Of a stretch of 64,000 nt of DNA, positions 43,400 to 51,145 are shown one piece after another. Origin of the DNA: CAADGY01 sp900696665 (lineage in GTDB: Bacteria > Acidobacteriota > Terriglobia > Bryobacterales > Bryobacteraceae); contig JAPSFM010000008.1 in NCBI GenBank assembly GCA_035063885.1, forward strand, positions 37,540 through 101,539, in the 5' to 3' direction. A program made the position numbers and the translations under genes. Positions within the stretch are counted from its first letter, which is position 1; each line of letters opens with the position of its first letter. The notes under the pieces are model-generated. The model did no database searches. It worked only from the letters and a program-made list of their open reading frames with translations, and was not told the DNA's origin.

Positions 43400-44350
43400 T
43401 TACGCCCCAACCGCCCGCGTCAGCCGGAGTAGTTCTTCATCGGTGGTGTCATTCGGCACCGAACACCCGGGCGCCAGAATATACTTTGGTCCTGCGGCTT
43501 TTTGTGCCGTCATCCACTGGGCCTTCATCTGGTCCTCAGTCAGCTTCCGGAAGTGGACTTCATCGATGCCGCCCATCAGCACACCCGTGTAGTGCCGGCG
43601 CGCCTCTTCAAAGGAAATCCCGCTGCCATGGACGGAATAGTTAATGGTTGCCGCCAGCCAGCCCCTGTAAAACCGGTCCAGATAAATTCTGTCGCCGTGA
43701 ATATGCAGGATATTGAGGGGCGCGGTCTTCACCGCTTCGAGTATCATCTTGTCGAAAGGCTCGCTGAAGCGGGCATAATCCTCGCGCGAAAGACTGCCTT
43801 CGTGCGCGTTGTCAATCGCTAGAAATATACCCGAAGCGCCCGCCTGAACCGCCCGGCGTGCGTGGTTGGCTTCGGATTTGGCAATGATCTCGAGCGTATC
43901 GAGCAGCCTCTGAGGGTTCTGCCGTTTCAGTTCAAGCACGGCATCCTTCGAGGAGATCTTTGTAGCCTGGTTCCACGGATTGAAGATGGTTTCGACGAAG
44001 TGTGCACGTCCCGCCAGTCCGTCCCGTATGAGTTCAAGCGCCCGGATCTGCTCGGGAAACGGATCCTGCTGCTCCCGCAACTCATACCATTTGCCGGCGG
44101 ACTTCGGATACGGATAATCGCTCATCACTTTCACGACGTCGGTTCGCAACCGCCGGTGAAAGTCGAGGGTCGCTTTGGCGTGACGTTCCCCAGGATATTT
44201 CTCAAGCCCGAAATGGTACCAGTAGGAGAAGGGCTGCCGGTCCGGCTCTTTCCCCTCGAGCACACGGTTCACGCGCTCACGCGATGTCAGCGATGGAGCG
44301 GCAGAGATTGGCACCGCCGCCGTAAACAGGAAAGTTCTGCGAGTCAGCAT
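43400..44350 (-). CDS. UroD-fold (methyltransferase-like) protein with Tat-like leader
   Basis: The protein has 316 residues from the ATG at 44350; longer starts are unsupported. It belongs to the uroporphyrinogen decarboxylase/MtaA-CmuA fold: 'SRERVNRVLEGKEPDRQPFS' near the start, 'PLNILHIHGDRIYLDRF' and 'GPKYILAPGCSVPNDTTDEE' at the end. The last motif is typical of the methyltransferase-like members rather than of HemE. The N-terminal 'LTRRTFLFTAAVPISAAP' resembles a Tat signal. It lies 8 bp from the GlcD-like gene on the same strand. Its substrate is unknown. Confidence 0.8.
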   Translation of the reverse strand: MLTRRTFLFTAAVPISAAPSLTSRERVNRVLEGKEPDRQPFSYWYHFGLEKYPGERHAKATLDFHRRLRTDVVKVMSDYPYPKSAGKWYELREQQDPFPEQIRALELIRDGLAGRAHFVETIFNPWNQATKISSKDAVLELKRQNPQRLLDTLEIIAKSEANHARRAVQAGASGIFLAIDNAHEGSLSREDYARFSEPFDKMILEAVKTAPLNILHIHGDRIYLDRFYRGWLAATINYSVHGSGISFEEARRHYTGVLMGGIDEVHFRKLTEDQMKAQWMTAQKAAGPKYILAPGCSVPNDTTDEELLRLTRAVGA

Positions 44351-44358
44351 AGCTTCCT

Positions 44359-45798
44359 TTAATAAACTGTGCCGGCGCCGGTAATCGCAGGCTGCCGGAT
44401 CTCGATGCACCCCTTGCCGGTGGGAAGGAGCTTACCGGGATTTAAACGGCCCTCGGGATCGAACAGAGCCTTCAGGCGGCGCATCATATCGAGGGTTTCA
44501 CCGGAAAACTGCTTGCTCATCAGCTCCATTTTTTCCATCCCCACGCCGTGTTCGCCTGTAATGGAACCGCCCACGGAAATACAGTATTCCAGGATGTCTT
44601 CTCCCGCGCGCTGCGCCTGCTTCAACTCGCCGGGTTTCCGGGCGTCAAACAGAATGATGGGGTGCATGTTTCCGTCACCCGCGTGGAAGATGTTGCTGAT
44701 CGTCAGGCCGTAACGCTTCGAAACGCCATTGATGTAGTGAAGCGTCCGGGCAATTTGCATTCGCGGCACCACGCCGTCCTGCACGTAGTAGAAAGGACTG
44801 ACGCGGCCCACGGCTCCGAAGGCGTTCTTGCGGCCCTTCCAAAGAAGATCCCGTTCCCCGGTGGAACGTGCGACCCTGAACTCGCGTGCCCGTGAAGCCA
44901 AACAGGCTTCGCGGACCTGCTCTACCTGCTCTTCTACGGCCTCCTTCAGCCCCTCGAGTTCGATCAGGAGCACAGCGGCCGCATCCATGGGATACCCGGC
45001 ATGGGTGGCTTCCTCCACCATCCGGAGCATCACGCCATCCAGCATCTCGACGGCAACCGGAGTGATGCCGCGGGCGGTGATTTCGGCGACGGTATCTCCC
45101 GCATCCTCGTTCGAGTCATAGATGGCAAGAATTGTTTTTACCATTTCGGGCTGCCGCATCAGGCGGACTATCACTTTGGTGACCAGCGCCATGGTGCCTT
45201 CGGAGCCCGTTAACAATCCGGTGAGATCGTATCCCGGATGATCCGGCTCTTTTCCGCCAGTATTGAAGACAGTCCCGTCCGGCGTCACGCACTCGAGCCC
45301 GAGAACGTGATTGGTGGTGACGCCGTAAGCCAGGGTGTGAGGCCCACCGGCGTTCTCCGCAACGTTGCCGCCGATGGTGCACGCCTTCTGGCTGGAAGGG
45401 TCTGGTGCAAAGAAATACTTCTGTGGTTGCACCGCAAGTGTAATATCCAGGTTCACCACGCCCGGTTGCACCACAGCGCGCTCACTCGGTAAATCGATGT
45501 CGAGCATGCGGTTCATGCGCGCGAAAGCAACCATCAAGCCGCCCGCGCGTGGGATGGCTCCGCCGCTCAGCCCCGTACCCGCCCCCCGGCCCACAACCGG
45601 AACACGGGACTCTTTCGCGGCTGCGAGAATTGCCGCAACTTCCGCCGTGGTTCGTGGAAAGACGACCAGGTCCGGGCGGCCTTTGTCAACGCCGCCGTCG
45701 TATTCATAGAGCAGAAGATCTTCGGGCCGATCCAGAACACCACGGCCGCCCGCGATGTCAACCAGCCGCTGCTTGAGTTCTGAGGCTATCATCGGCAT
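44359..45798 (-). CDS. glcD: GlcD-type FAD-linked oxidase (glycolate/D-lactate dehydrogenase-like)
   Basis: The protein has 479 residues from the ATG at 45798; another ATG two codons later is equally possible. FAD-binding PCMH domain: 'RVPVVGRGAGTGLSGGAIPR', 'ACTIGGNVAENAGGPHTLAY'. The C-terminal FAD-oxidase domain ends with 'FHAGDGNMHPIILFDARKPG' and 'GSITGEHGVGMEKM', both hallmarks of GlcD and bacterial D-lactate dehydrogenases. It oxidises a 2-hydroxy acid. The partner genes glcE and glcF are absent. The symbol marks the family rather than a proven substrate. Confidence 0.9.
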   Translation of the reverse strand: MPMIASELKQRLVDIAGGRGVLDRPEDLLLYEYDGGVDKGRPDLVVFPRTTAEVAAILAAAKESRVPVVGRGAGTGLSGGAIPRAGGLMVAFARMNRMLDIDLPSERAVVQPGVVNLDITLAVQPQKYFFAPDPSSQKACTIGGNVAENAGGPHTLAYGVTTNHVLGLECVTPDGTVFNTGGKEPDHPGYDLTGLLTGSEGTMALVTKVIVRLMRQPEMVKTILAIYDSNEDAGDTVAEITARGITPVAVEMLDGVMLRMVEEATHAGYPMDAAAVLLIELEGLKEAVEEQVEQVREACLASRAREFRVARSTGERDLLWKGRKNAFGAVGRVSPFYYVQDGVVPRMQIARTLHYINGVSKRYGLTISNIFHAGDGNMHPIILFDARKPGELKQAQRAGEDILEYCISVGGSITGEHGVGMEKMELMSKQFSGETLDMMRRLKALFDPEGRLNPGKLLPTGKGCIEIRQPAITGAGTVY

Positions 45799-45824
45799 AC
45801 CGTGGGGCGAGGAACGCCCGCCCT

Positions 45825-46361
45825 TCACAGCAAAGACTTGATGTAGCTTACCATCTTCTCATCGGTCCAGTTGGTGGAACTGATGATCTTCAACACCACT
45901 TTGCCGTTCCGGTCAATTACGTAGGTTTCCGGATATTTGAAAGTGCCGTAGTCAGCGCTGATATTGGCATTCGGGTCACGGGCCGTCAGGAATTCGATGT
46001 TGGCGCGTTTCAGAAAATTGCGATAGACGCTCTCGTTACGATCTACACTGACACCGAGAACCACTAGCCCGGAAGGCGAAAACTGTCGGTGCAGTGCGTT
46101 GAGAGACGGCAACTCTTCAATGCAGGGAGGACACCAGGTCGCCCAGAAATTCAGCACCAGAAGCTTTCCGCCAAATTCCGAACGGCTCACTTTCAAACCG
46201 GAGTCGGTCACAACACTGAACCTCGGCGCCGTGTCGCCGACCACGACAACCGGCTCACGGATTCCATCCGTGACCACGTACACAAGTGCAACGAAAAGAA
46301 TGCCAATCAGGACCTGCAGCACGCGGTCCACGGTAGGGCTACGCATCGTATATATTTTCAT
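45825..46361 (-). CDS. Membrane-anchored TlpA/ResA-like thioredoxin
   Basis: The protein has 178 residues from the ATG at 46361; 46346 is an alternative. One N-terminal helix (VLQVLIGILFVALVYVVTDG) anchors it, with the thioredoxin domain outside. The active site is 'LVLNFWATWCPPCIEELPSL' (WCPPC). 'DYGTFKYPETYVIDRNGKVV' is the usual cis-proline region. It reduces periplasmic disulfides, for example in cytochrome c maturation. It lies 26 bp upstream of glcD on the same strand and is divergent from the PTPS-folE operon. Confidence 0.9.
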   Translation of the reverse strand: MKIYTMRSPTVDRVLQVLIGILFVALVYVVTDGIREPVVVVGDTAPRFSVVTDSGLKVSRSEFGGKLLVLNFWATWCPPCIEELPSLNALHRQFSPSGLVVLGVSVDRNESVYRNFLKRANIEFLTARDPNANISADYGTFKYPETYVIDRNGKVVLKIISSTNWTDEKMVSYIKSLL

Positions 46362-46407
46362 TTTAGAGTATCGCCGGGCCTGCTTGAGGCATCCAATTGT
46401 ACTGGAG

Positions 46408-46824
46408 ATGTTTATCACGCGACGAGCGGAATTCTCCGCTTCGCACGTCTGCCGCCGTGCGGATCTTTCAGATGCGGAAAACCATGCGATGTACGGAGCG
46501 GCAGCCAACCCGCATGGGCACGGGCACAATTACGTTCTCGAGGTGACACTCGAAGGCCAGCCTGATCCGGTCACGGGAATGGTTTTCGATCTGAAACAGC
46601 TCAAGGAAATCATTTACCGGCACGTGGTCGAGCCAATGGATCACCGGTTTCTGAACCATGAGGTTCCTCCATTCGACCGTGTCATCCCCACCACGGAAAA
46701 TGTTGCGATTGAGATCTGGCGCCGGCTCGCGCCAAGTCTGAACGTGAACGGCGTGCGTCTACATTCCGTCCGGCTCTATGAAACCGAAGATCTGTATGTA
46801 GATTATTCGGGAGACGAAGGATGA
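46408..46824 (+). CDS. PTPS/QueD-like protein, copy 1 (catalytic Cys position is Ala)
   Basis: The protein has 138 residues. It belongs to the 6-pyruvoyltetrahydropterin synthase/QueD fold. The zinc histidines are H13 ('FSASHVC'), H38 and H40 ('ANPHGHGHNYVLEV'). The position of the catalytic Cys in PTPS/QueD (GKCNNP-x-GHGH) reads 'GAAANPHGHGH', with A32 instead of Cys; C15 nearby might compensate. The Asp-His pair ('EPMDHRFLN') and the terminal glutamate region ('RLYETEDLYVDY') are present and look like eukaryotic PTPS. The ATG is preceded by GGAG but very close. It overlaps copy 2 by 4 bp. Confidence 0.85.
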   Translation: MFITRRAEFSASHVCRRADLSDAENHAMYGAAANPHGHGHNYVLEVTLEGQPDPVTGMVFDLKQLKEIIYRHVVEPMDHRFLNHEVPPFDRVIPTTENVAIEIWRRLAPSLNVNGVRLHSVRLYETEDLYVDYSGDEG

Positions 46825-47240
46825 TCCGTCTGACACGCCGGTACCGGTTTTCCGCATCGCACCGGCTCCATGCGGCGGGGCTCTCACAAGAGGAAAACCG
46901 CGAACTCTATGGCAAATGCAATAACCCGTTCGGCCATGGTCATGACTATGTGCTGGATGTGAGCGTGTGCGGACCGGTCGAGGAGCGCTCCGGAACAGTG
47001 ATGCGTCTTAGCGATCTGGATGGAATCGTGCAGGAGAAGGTCGTTCGGGCGCTGGACCACCGTAACCTGAATGTCGAAGTGCCGGAGTTCGAAAGCATGA
47101 CCCCGACAACGGAGTCTCTGGCTTTTGTGATCGGATGCAGGCTGCGGAAAGACTGGCCTGCCGGGTGGCCTCGGCTTGATACCGTCCGCCTGGAAGAAAC
47201 GAAAAACAACAGAATTGAACTGAGAACGGCGAATCCGTAA
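46821..47240 (+). CDS. PTPS/QueD-like protein, copy 2 (catalytic Cys present)
   Basis: The protein has 139 residues and its ATG overlaps the stop of copy 1 (ATGA). It has the complete site: zinc histidines H14, H39 and H41, and the catalytic C33 in 'LYGKCNNPFGHGHDYVLDV'. 'RALDHRNLNVEVPEFE' carries the Asp-His pair and 'VRLEETKNNRIEL' the glutamate. It converts 7,8-dihydroneopterin triphosphate to 6-pyruvoyl- or 6-carboxy-tetrahydropterin. The pyruvoyl (biopterin) and the carboxy (queuosine) routes cannot be told apart by motif alone. No queC or queE is nearby. Confidence 0.9.
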   Translation: MIRLTRRYRFSASHRLHAAGLSQEENRELYGKCNNPFGHGHDYVLDVSVCGPVEERSGTVMRLSDLDGIVQEKVVRALDHRNLNVEVPEFESMTPTTESLAFVIGCRLRKDWPAGWPRLDTVRLEETKNNRIELRTANP

Positions 47241-47242
47241 CG

Positions 47243-47857
47243 ATGGATATGAGCGAAAGAAAAGCAGTTGTGGAATTACCCAGGCCGGAAGAAGAAAGCA
47301 TTGCCGACCTCATGAAACAGGTGCTGATGCGCCTTGGCGAAGATCCCACACGCGAGGGTCTGGTCCAGACACCGGCGCGCGCGGGTAAAGCTTATCGCTT
47401 TCTGACGAGCGGCTACAGCATGGACGTAAAAAGAATCGTTAATGGTGCGCTATTCTCGGTGACATACGACGAGATGGTGATCGTGAAGAACATCGAGTTC
47501 TTCAGCTTGTGCGAGCATCACCTGCTGCCGTTTTTCGGGAAGGTTCATGTAGCTTATCTGCCGAAGGACAAGGTCATCGGGCTGAGCAAGATTCCGCGGA
47601 TCGTGGACATGTTCGCCCGGCGCCTTCAGGTGCAGGAACGTCTCACCCGCGAAATCGCCGAGACGATACAGAACGTCGTCGACCCCAAGGGAGTGGGGGT
47701 CATTTGCGAAGCGCGGCATTTTTGCATGATGATGCGCGGCGTTGAAAAACAGCATTCCGGCACCGTGACCAGCGCCATGCTGGGCGGCTTTCGCGACCGC
47801 AAGGAGACACGCGACGAGTTTCTTTCACTCGTCAACCAGGACTCGCTGGGCAGGTAA
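47243..47857 (+). CDS. folE: GTP cyclohydrolase I
   Basis: The protein has 204 residues. It makes 7,8-dihydroneopterin triphosphate from GTP. The zinc ligands are intact: 'FFSLCEHHLLPFFGKVHVAY' and 'EARHFCMMMRGVEKQHSGTV'. 'DKVIGLSKIPRIVDMFARRL' is also typical. It starts 2 bp after the second PTPS-like gene, so three genes form one operon in which the product of FolE is the substrate of the PTPS-like proteins. Confidence 0.96.
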   Translation: MDMSERKAVVELPRPEEESIADLMKQVLMRLGEDPTREGLVQTPARAGKAYRFLTSGYSMDVKRIVNGALFSVTYDEMVIVKNIEFFSLCEHHLLPFFGKVHVAYLPKDKVIGLSKIPRIVDMFARRLQVQERLTREIAETIQNVVDPKGVGVICEARHFCMMMRGVEKQHSGTVTSAMLGGFRDRKETRDEFLSLVNQDSLGR

Positions 47858-47899
47858 ACCACTGCTCGCGCCGCCACCCGTCGGTTATCATCAAATCGA

Positions 47900-48292
47900 A
47901 TGATCGAGAACTTCCGCCGGTTTGAAGCCGGGCCAGACCCATTCGAACGCACGTGGCTCGTGGAATTCAGATGGCTTCAGAACGCCATCTCCATACGGCA
48001 CAGCGATTCCATAGATGTGAAGTTTCATATCACGACCGGAGACGAGAGCTACGATCGCGTCATTTCCCTTATGCACACCGATCTGCTCGCTTTGTCGAGG
48101 AAAACCGGCCGTCCAATCACGGATCCGTGGGTCACGAGACTGGCCGCGCTGCATCTGAAGAGGGTTTTGAAAACGGGCGAAGACCTCGAAAAAACACTAA
48201 TCACTCCTTCCCTGGCCGACCTGGAGGAACACAGCGCGCACCTTGTGGGGGTGACGCCCGCAATGGGGGACGCAACCGGCCGCCGGGCCTGA
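47900..48292 (+). CDS. Conserved hypothetical protein
   Basis: The protein has 130 residues. It opens with 'MIENFRRFEAGPDPFERTWL' and is mixed alpha/beta, with 'SIDVKFHITTGDESYDRVIS' and a helical second half ('AALHLKRVLKTGEDLEKTLI'). It has no cysteines, no signal peptide and no membrane segment. It lies 42 bp after folE and before the PduS-like gene, on the same strand. The family is not recognised. Confidence 0.65.
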   Translation: MIENFRRFEAGPDPFERTWLVEFRWLQNAISIRHSDSIDVKFHITTGDESYDRVISLMHTDLLALSRKTGRPITDPWVTRLAALHLKRVLKTGEDLEKTLITPSLADLEEHSAHLVGVTPAMGDATGRRA

Positions 48293-48331
48293 ACCGTTGA
48301 ACCGTCCCGCACCCGGCACTGCTAAGCTGGA

Positions 48332-49657
48332 TTGTTGGCTCCAAACAATCTGAGCGGGAAACTGAAAGAACTCGGCGTAGTCGGTGCTGGGGGCGCCGGC
48401 TTTCCCACCTACGTGAAAGCGAATTCGAAGGTGGAATACATGCTTGCGAATGGCGCGGAGTGCGAGCCTTTACTTCACAAAGACTTCGAACTGATGAAGC
48501 GGTTTCCGGAGGAGACGGTTTCCGGAATGCGCCTGATGATGGCGTCCACCGGCGCGCGGCAGGGCAAGTTCGGTATTAAAGAGAAAAACACGGAGGCGAT
48601 TCGCGCGATTGAACCCCATGCCAAAGCCGGCGGGATTGAGATGGTGCTGCTCGGAGATTTCTATCCGTCCGGAGACGAATACGAACTTGTCTATACCGCA
48701 ACGGGACGGCTGATTCCCGCGGGCGGTATTCCGCTGCAAATCGGCTGTGTGGTCAACAACGTGGAGACTCTGTACAACGTGCATTTCGCCGAACAGGGTA
48801 TTCCCGTCACTCAAAAATTTCTTTCGATCGCCGGCGCCGTGCACCATCCCAAATCGTTCTGGGTCCCTGTCGGAACGCCGTTCCGTGATGTGGTGCGATT
48901 GGCTGGTGGCGCCGTTGATTCCGATTTTGGCATCTTTGTCAGCGGCATCATGATGGGCACGTTGTGCTTCGATCTGGATGAAGTGGTGACGAAAACTACC
49001 GGCGGTCTCATCGTCCTGCCGAAGAACCACTACCTCATTACCCGCAAGAACCAGCCCCAGGAAAACATGAACCGCATCGGAAAATCGGCGTGCGATCAGT
49101 GCAGCTACTGCACAGAGTTCTGCCCACGCTACCTGCTCGGCTACGAAGTACAGCCGCACAAAGTGATGCGCAGCCTCGGCTTCACCAGCACTGGCGCGGA
49201 ACATTGGAATCAATGGAGTGAGCTTTGCTGTGCCTGTGGGCTTTGCACCCTCTACGCCTGCCCCGAAGACCTCTACCCGAAAGAAGCCTGCGACCAGGGA
49301 AAACGCGACATGCGGTCGGCAGGTATCAAATTTGTGCAGCAGAAACCGGTACGCGTTCATCCCATGAAAGAATACCGGCGGGTGCCCTTATCCATGCTGC
49401 GAAAACGGCTCAAGGTAGAGGAATATGAGGCGGAGACGCCATTCGAAAACATCGGCTTCACGCCGGAACAGGTCCGCTTGAAATTGTCACAACACGCCGG
49501 AAGCCCGGCGGCACCGGTAGTGCGGCAAGGGGATCGCGTTTCCAGGAATGACCCCGTGGCTCGTGTAGGCAAAGACGAATTAGGGGTGAACATCCACGCC
49601 AGCATCTCCGGCGAGATCACCTCGGTTACAGACAAATATATTGAAATCCGCGGCTGA
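48332..49657 (+). CDS. pduS: PduS/RnfC-like Fe-S flavoprotein
   Basis: The protein has 441 residues with a TTG start (48332, or a second TTG at 48335); no ATG fits, and family members begin just before the FMN/NADH motif seen here as 'GVVGAGGAGFPTYVKANSKV'. An SLBB domain follows. Two [4Fe-4S] motifs are intact: 'CDQCSYCTEFCPRYLLG' and 'CCACGLCTLYACPEDLYP'. The C-terminal barrel-sandwich domain ends in 'IHASISGEITSVTDKYIEI'. PduS is a cobalamin reductase inside propanediol microcompartments. The next gene is PduT-like, as in pdu loci. RnfC proper would be with rnfABDEG, which are absent. Confidence 0.87.
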   Translation: MLAPNNLSGKLKELGVVGAGGAGFPTYVKANSKVEYMLANGAECEPLLHKDFELMKRFPEETVSGMRLMMASTGARQGKFGIKEKNTEAIRAIEPHAKAGGIEMVLLGDFYPSGDEYELVYTATGRLIPAGGIPLQIGCVVNNVETLYNVHFAEQGIPVTQKFLSIAGAVHHPKSFWVPVGTPFRDVVRLAGGAVDSDFGIFVSGIMMGTLCFDLDEVVTKTTGGLIVLPKNHYLITRKNQPQENMNRIGKSACDQCSYCTEFCPRYLLGYEVQPHKVMRSLGFTSTGAEHWNQWSELCCACGLCTLYACPEDLYPKEACDQGKRDMRSAGIKFVQQKPVRVHPMKEYRRVPLSMLRKRLKVEEYEAETPFENIGFTPEQVRLKLSQHAGSPAAPVVRQGDRVSRNDPVARVGKDELGVNIHASISGEITSVTDKYIEIRG

Positions 49658-49664
49658 TACAAAA

Positions 49665-50216
49665 ATGGCAAAGACTTCCATCGGATTGATCGAACTCGGC
49701 AGCATCGCCGCGGGCTTTCAGGTGGCGGACGCGATGTTGAAAGCGGCCGACGTCGACCTGGTGCTGGCGCGCACGATTTGTTCGGGCAAGTACATGGTGA
49801 TGGTTCGCGGCGATGTCGCGGCAATTCAGGCTGCCGTAGATGCAGGCTCGCAAGCAGGCGATTTCTCCGTCATCGACACGTTTGTCATCCCGAACGTACA
49901 CGAAACGATTTTTCCAGCTATTAGCGGCATCACCAAAGTAGAACGCCTCGAAGCGCTGGGTGTTATCGAGTCCTTCTCGGTCGCTTCGCTGATTGAAGGC
50001 GCGGACGCCGCCGTGAAGGCTGCCAACGTGGAACTTCTGGAAGTACGCCTGGCGATGGCTCTGGGGGGCAAGGCGTTCGCCACGTTGACAGGAACCGTGG
50101 CCGCAGTGAACGCAGCAGTCGAAGCCGGAGCGCGCGCGATTGCCCGCAAGGGTCTGCTGGTGAACAAAGTCGTGATCGCGTCCCCTCGCCAGGAATTACT
50201 GACGGAGATGATTTGA
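49665..50216 (+). CDS. pduT: Tandem BMC-domain shell protein (PduT-like)
   Basis: The protein has 183 residues from the ATG at 49665, 7 bp after the PduS-like stop. It has two BMC domains: residues ~4-85 ('SIGLIELGSIAAGFQVADAM') and ~95-180 ('ALGVIESFSVASLIEGADAA'). C39 in 'LARTICSGKYMVMVRGD' matches the PduT cysteine that holds a [4Fe-4S] cluster on the trimer axis. PduT forms a shell facet that passes electrons through its pore, in partnership with PduS. No other shell protein or encapsulated enzyme is in the window. Confidence 0.9.
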   Translation: MAKTSIGLIELGSIAAGFQVADAMLKAADVDLVLARTICSGKYMVMVRGDVAAIQAAVDAGSQAGDFSVIDTFVIPNVHETIFPAISGITKVERLEALGVIESFSVASLIEGADAAVKAANVELLEVRLAMALGGKAFATLTGTVAAVNAAVEAGARAIARKGLLVNKVVIASPRQELLTEMI

Positions 50217-50227
50217 AGCCAGCCCCG

Positions 50228-51058
50228 TCAGTGTTTTTGTAGCTTTAGTTTACGTGGCTTTGGCGCTCGGGGGTGGAAAAGAAACAGTGAGCCTTCAAGT
50301 TCTGAACCGCGAATGAACAGGGGAGCTGTAAATCGGCTGCCCGCCGTTCCACCAAGGGCCTCGACGGCGCGCGATAAGCTGCCGCGAATGAGGTAATCGG
50401 TCCGCCAGTGAATAAGACGTCCGAACCAGCTTCGGTTCAAGACAATCTTGCCGCCGACCACCGAAGCGTCCCCTACGGAGCCCGACACCGAGCCATCGGA
50501 ATTTATTTCAAAGACAACCCCGACGTCCCCTGCCACAGTAGCGCGCCACGACCCAACTATTTCCGGCGACGGCCGAAAGGCCGGCGTCATTAACGGTGGC
50601 TGGTTGAACATCTCATTCGCGCAAAGTAGAACGAACGCCATCAGCGCCGCCCCCAGAAGAATGAGAAACGCCCGGGTTCGCCGATAGAGTGGCTTCGATG
50701 GCGGCGCCGGACCCCGAAGCCTCAACCAGCACAGCACATGGAGCAGACCGGTCGCAGCGGCAATCGAGAACGGCCAGACCCCGAGCATTCGCCGCTCCAC
50801 AATCACCATCAGACTCCAGCCCGCGATAGAAACAACGCCGCCCCACCCTTCCCGGAACCAAGCAAGAAGCAGACCGGCAAGCAACAGGCCCATACCTGCG
50901 AACATCCACTTTTCCCGTACTGTCAGCCGCGTGAATTCGGAAAAGCCCTCGCCGACAGCAAATGCGAGAAAGAAGAGGACCATGAGCGTCCCTGCTATTC
51001 GAGCGGTCCAACGGCAGATCACCGCAGCCCGCCATGTCACTTCCGTTGTAGAAATCAT
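50228..51058 (-). CDS. Membrane protein of unknown function
   Basis: The protein has 276 residues. Four to five transmembrane helices occupy the N-terminal ~165 residues (for example 'IAGTLMVLFFLAFAVGEGF', 'WMFAGMGLLLAGLLLAW' and 'AFLILLGAALMAFVLLCANE'). A periplasmic beta-rich domain of about 95 residues follows, with 'EIVGSWRATVAGDVGVVFEI' and 'DGSVSGSVGDASVVGGKIVL', resembling a small lipocalin- or DUF-type barrel. It is convergent with the BMC gene, 11 bp away. No family is recognised. Confidence 0.72.
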   Translation of the reverse strand: MISTTEVTWRAAVICRWTARIAGTLMVLFFLAFAVGEGFSEFTRLTVREKWMFAGMGLLLAGLLLAWFREGWGGVVSIAGWSLMVIVERRMLGVWPFSIAAATGLLHVLCWLRLRGPAPPSKPLYRRTRAFLILLGAALMAFVLLCANEMFNQPPLMTPAFRPSPEIVGSWRATVAGDVGVVFEINSDGSVSGSVGDASVVGGKIVLNRSWFGRLIHWRTDYLIRGSLSRAVEALGGTAGSRFTAPLFIRGSELEGSLFLFHPRAPKPRKLKLQKH

Positions 51059-51145
51059 CGCGATCGCAGTATTGCCAGAATTCGCCGCGAAAGGAGCTTC
51101 GGAATGTCTTCGGAAACTCTTCGCGAATCTTAAAGCCTTTTTGAA

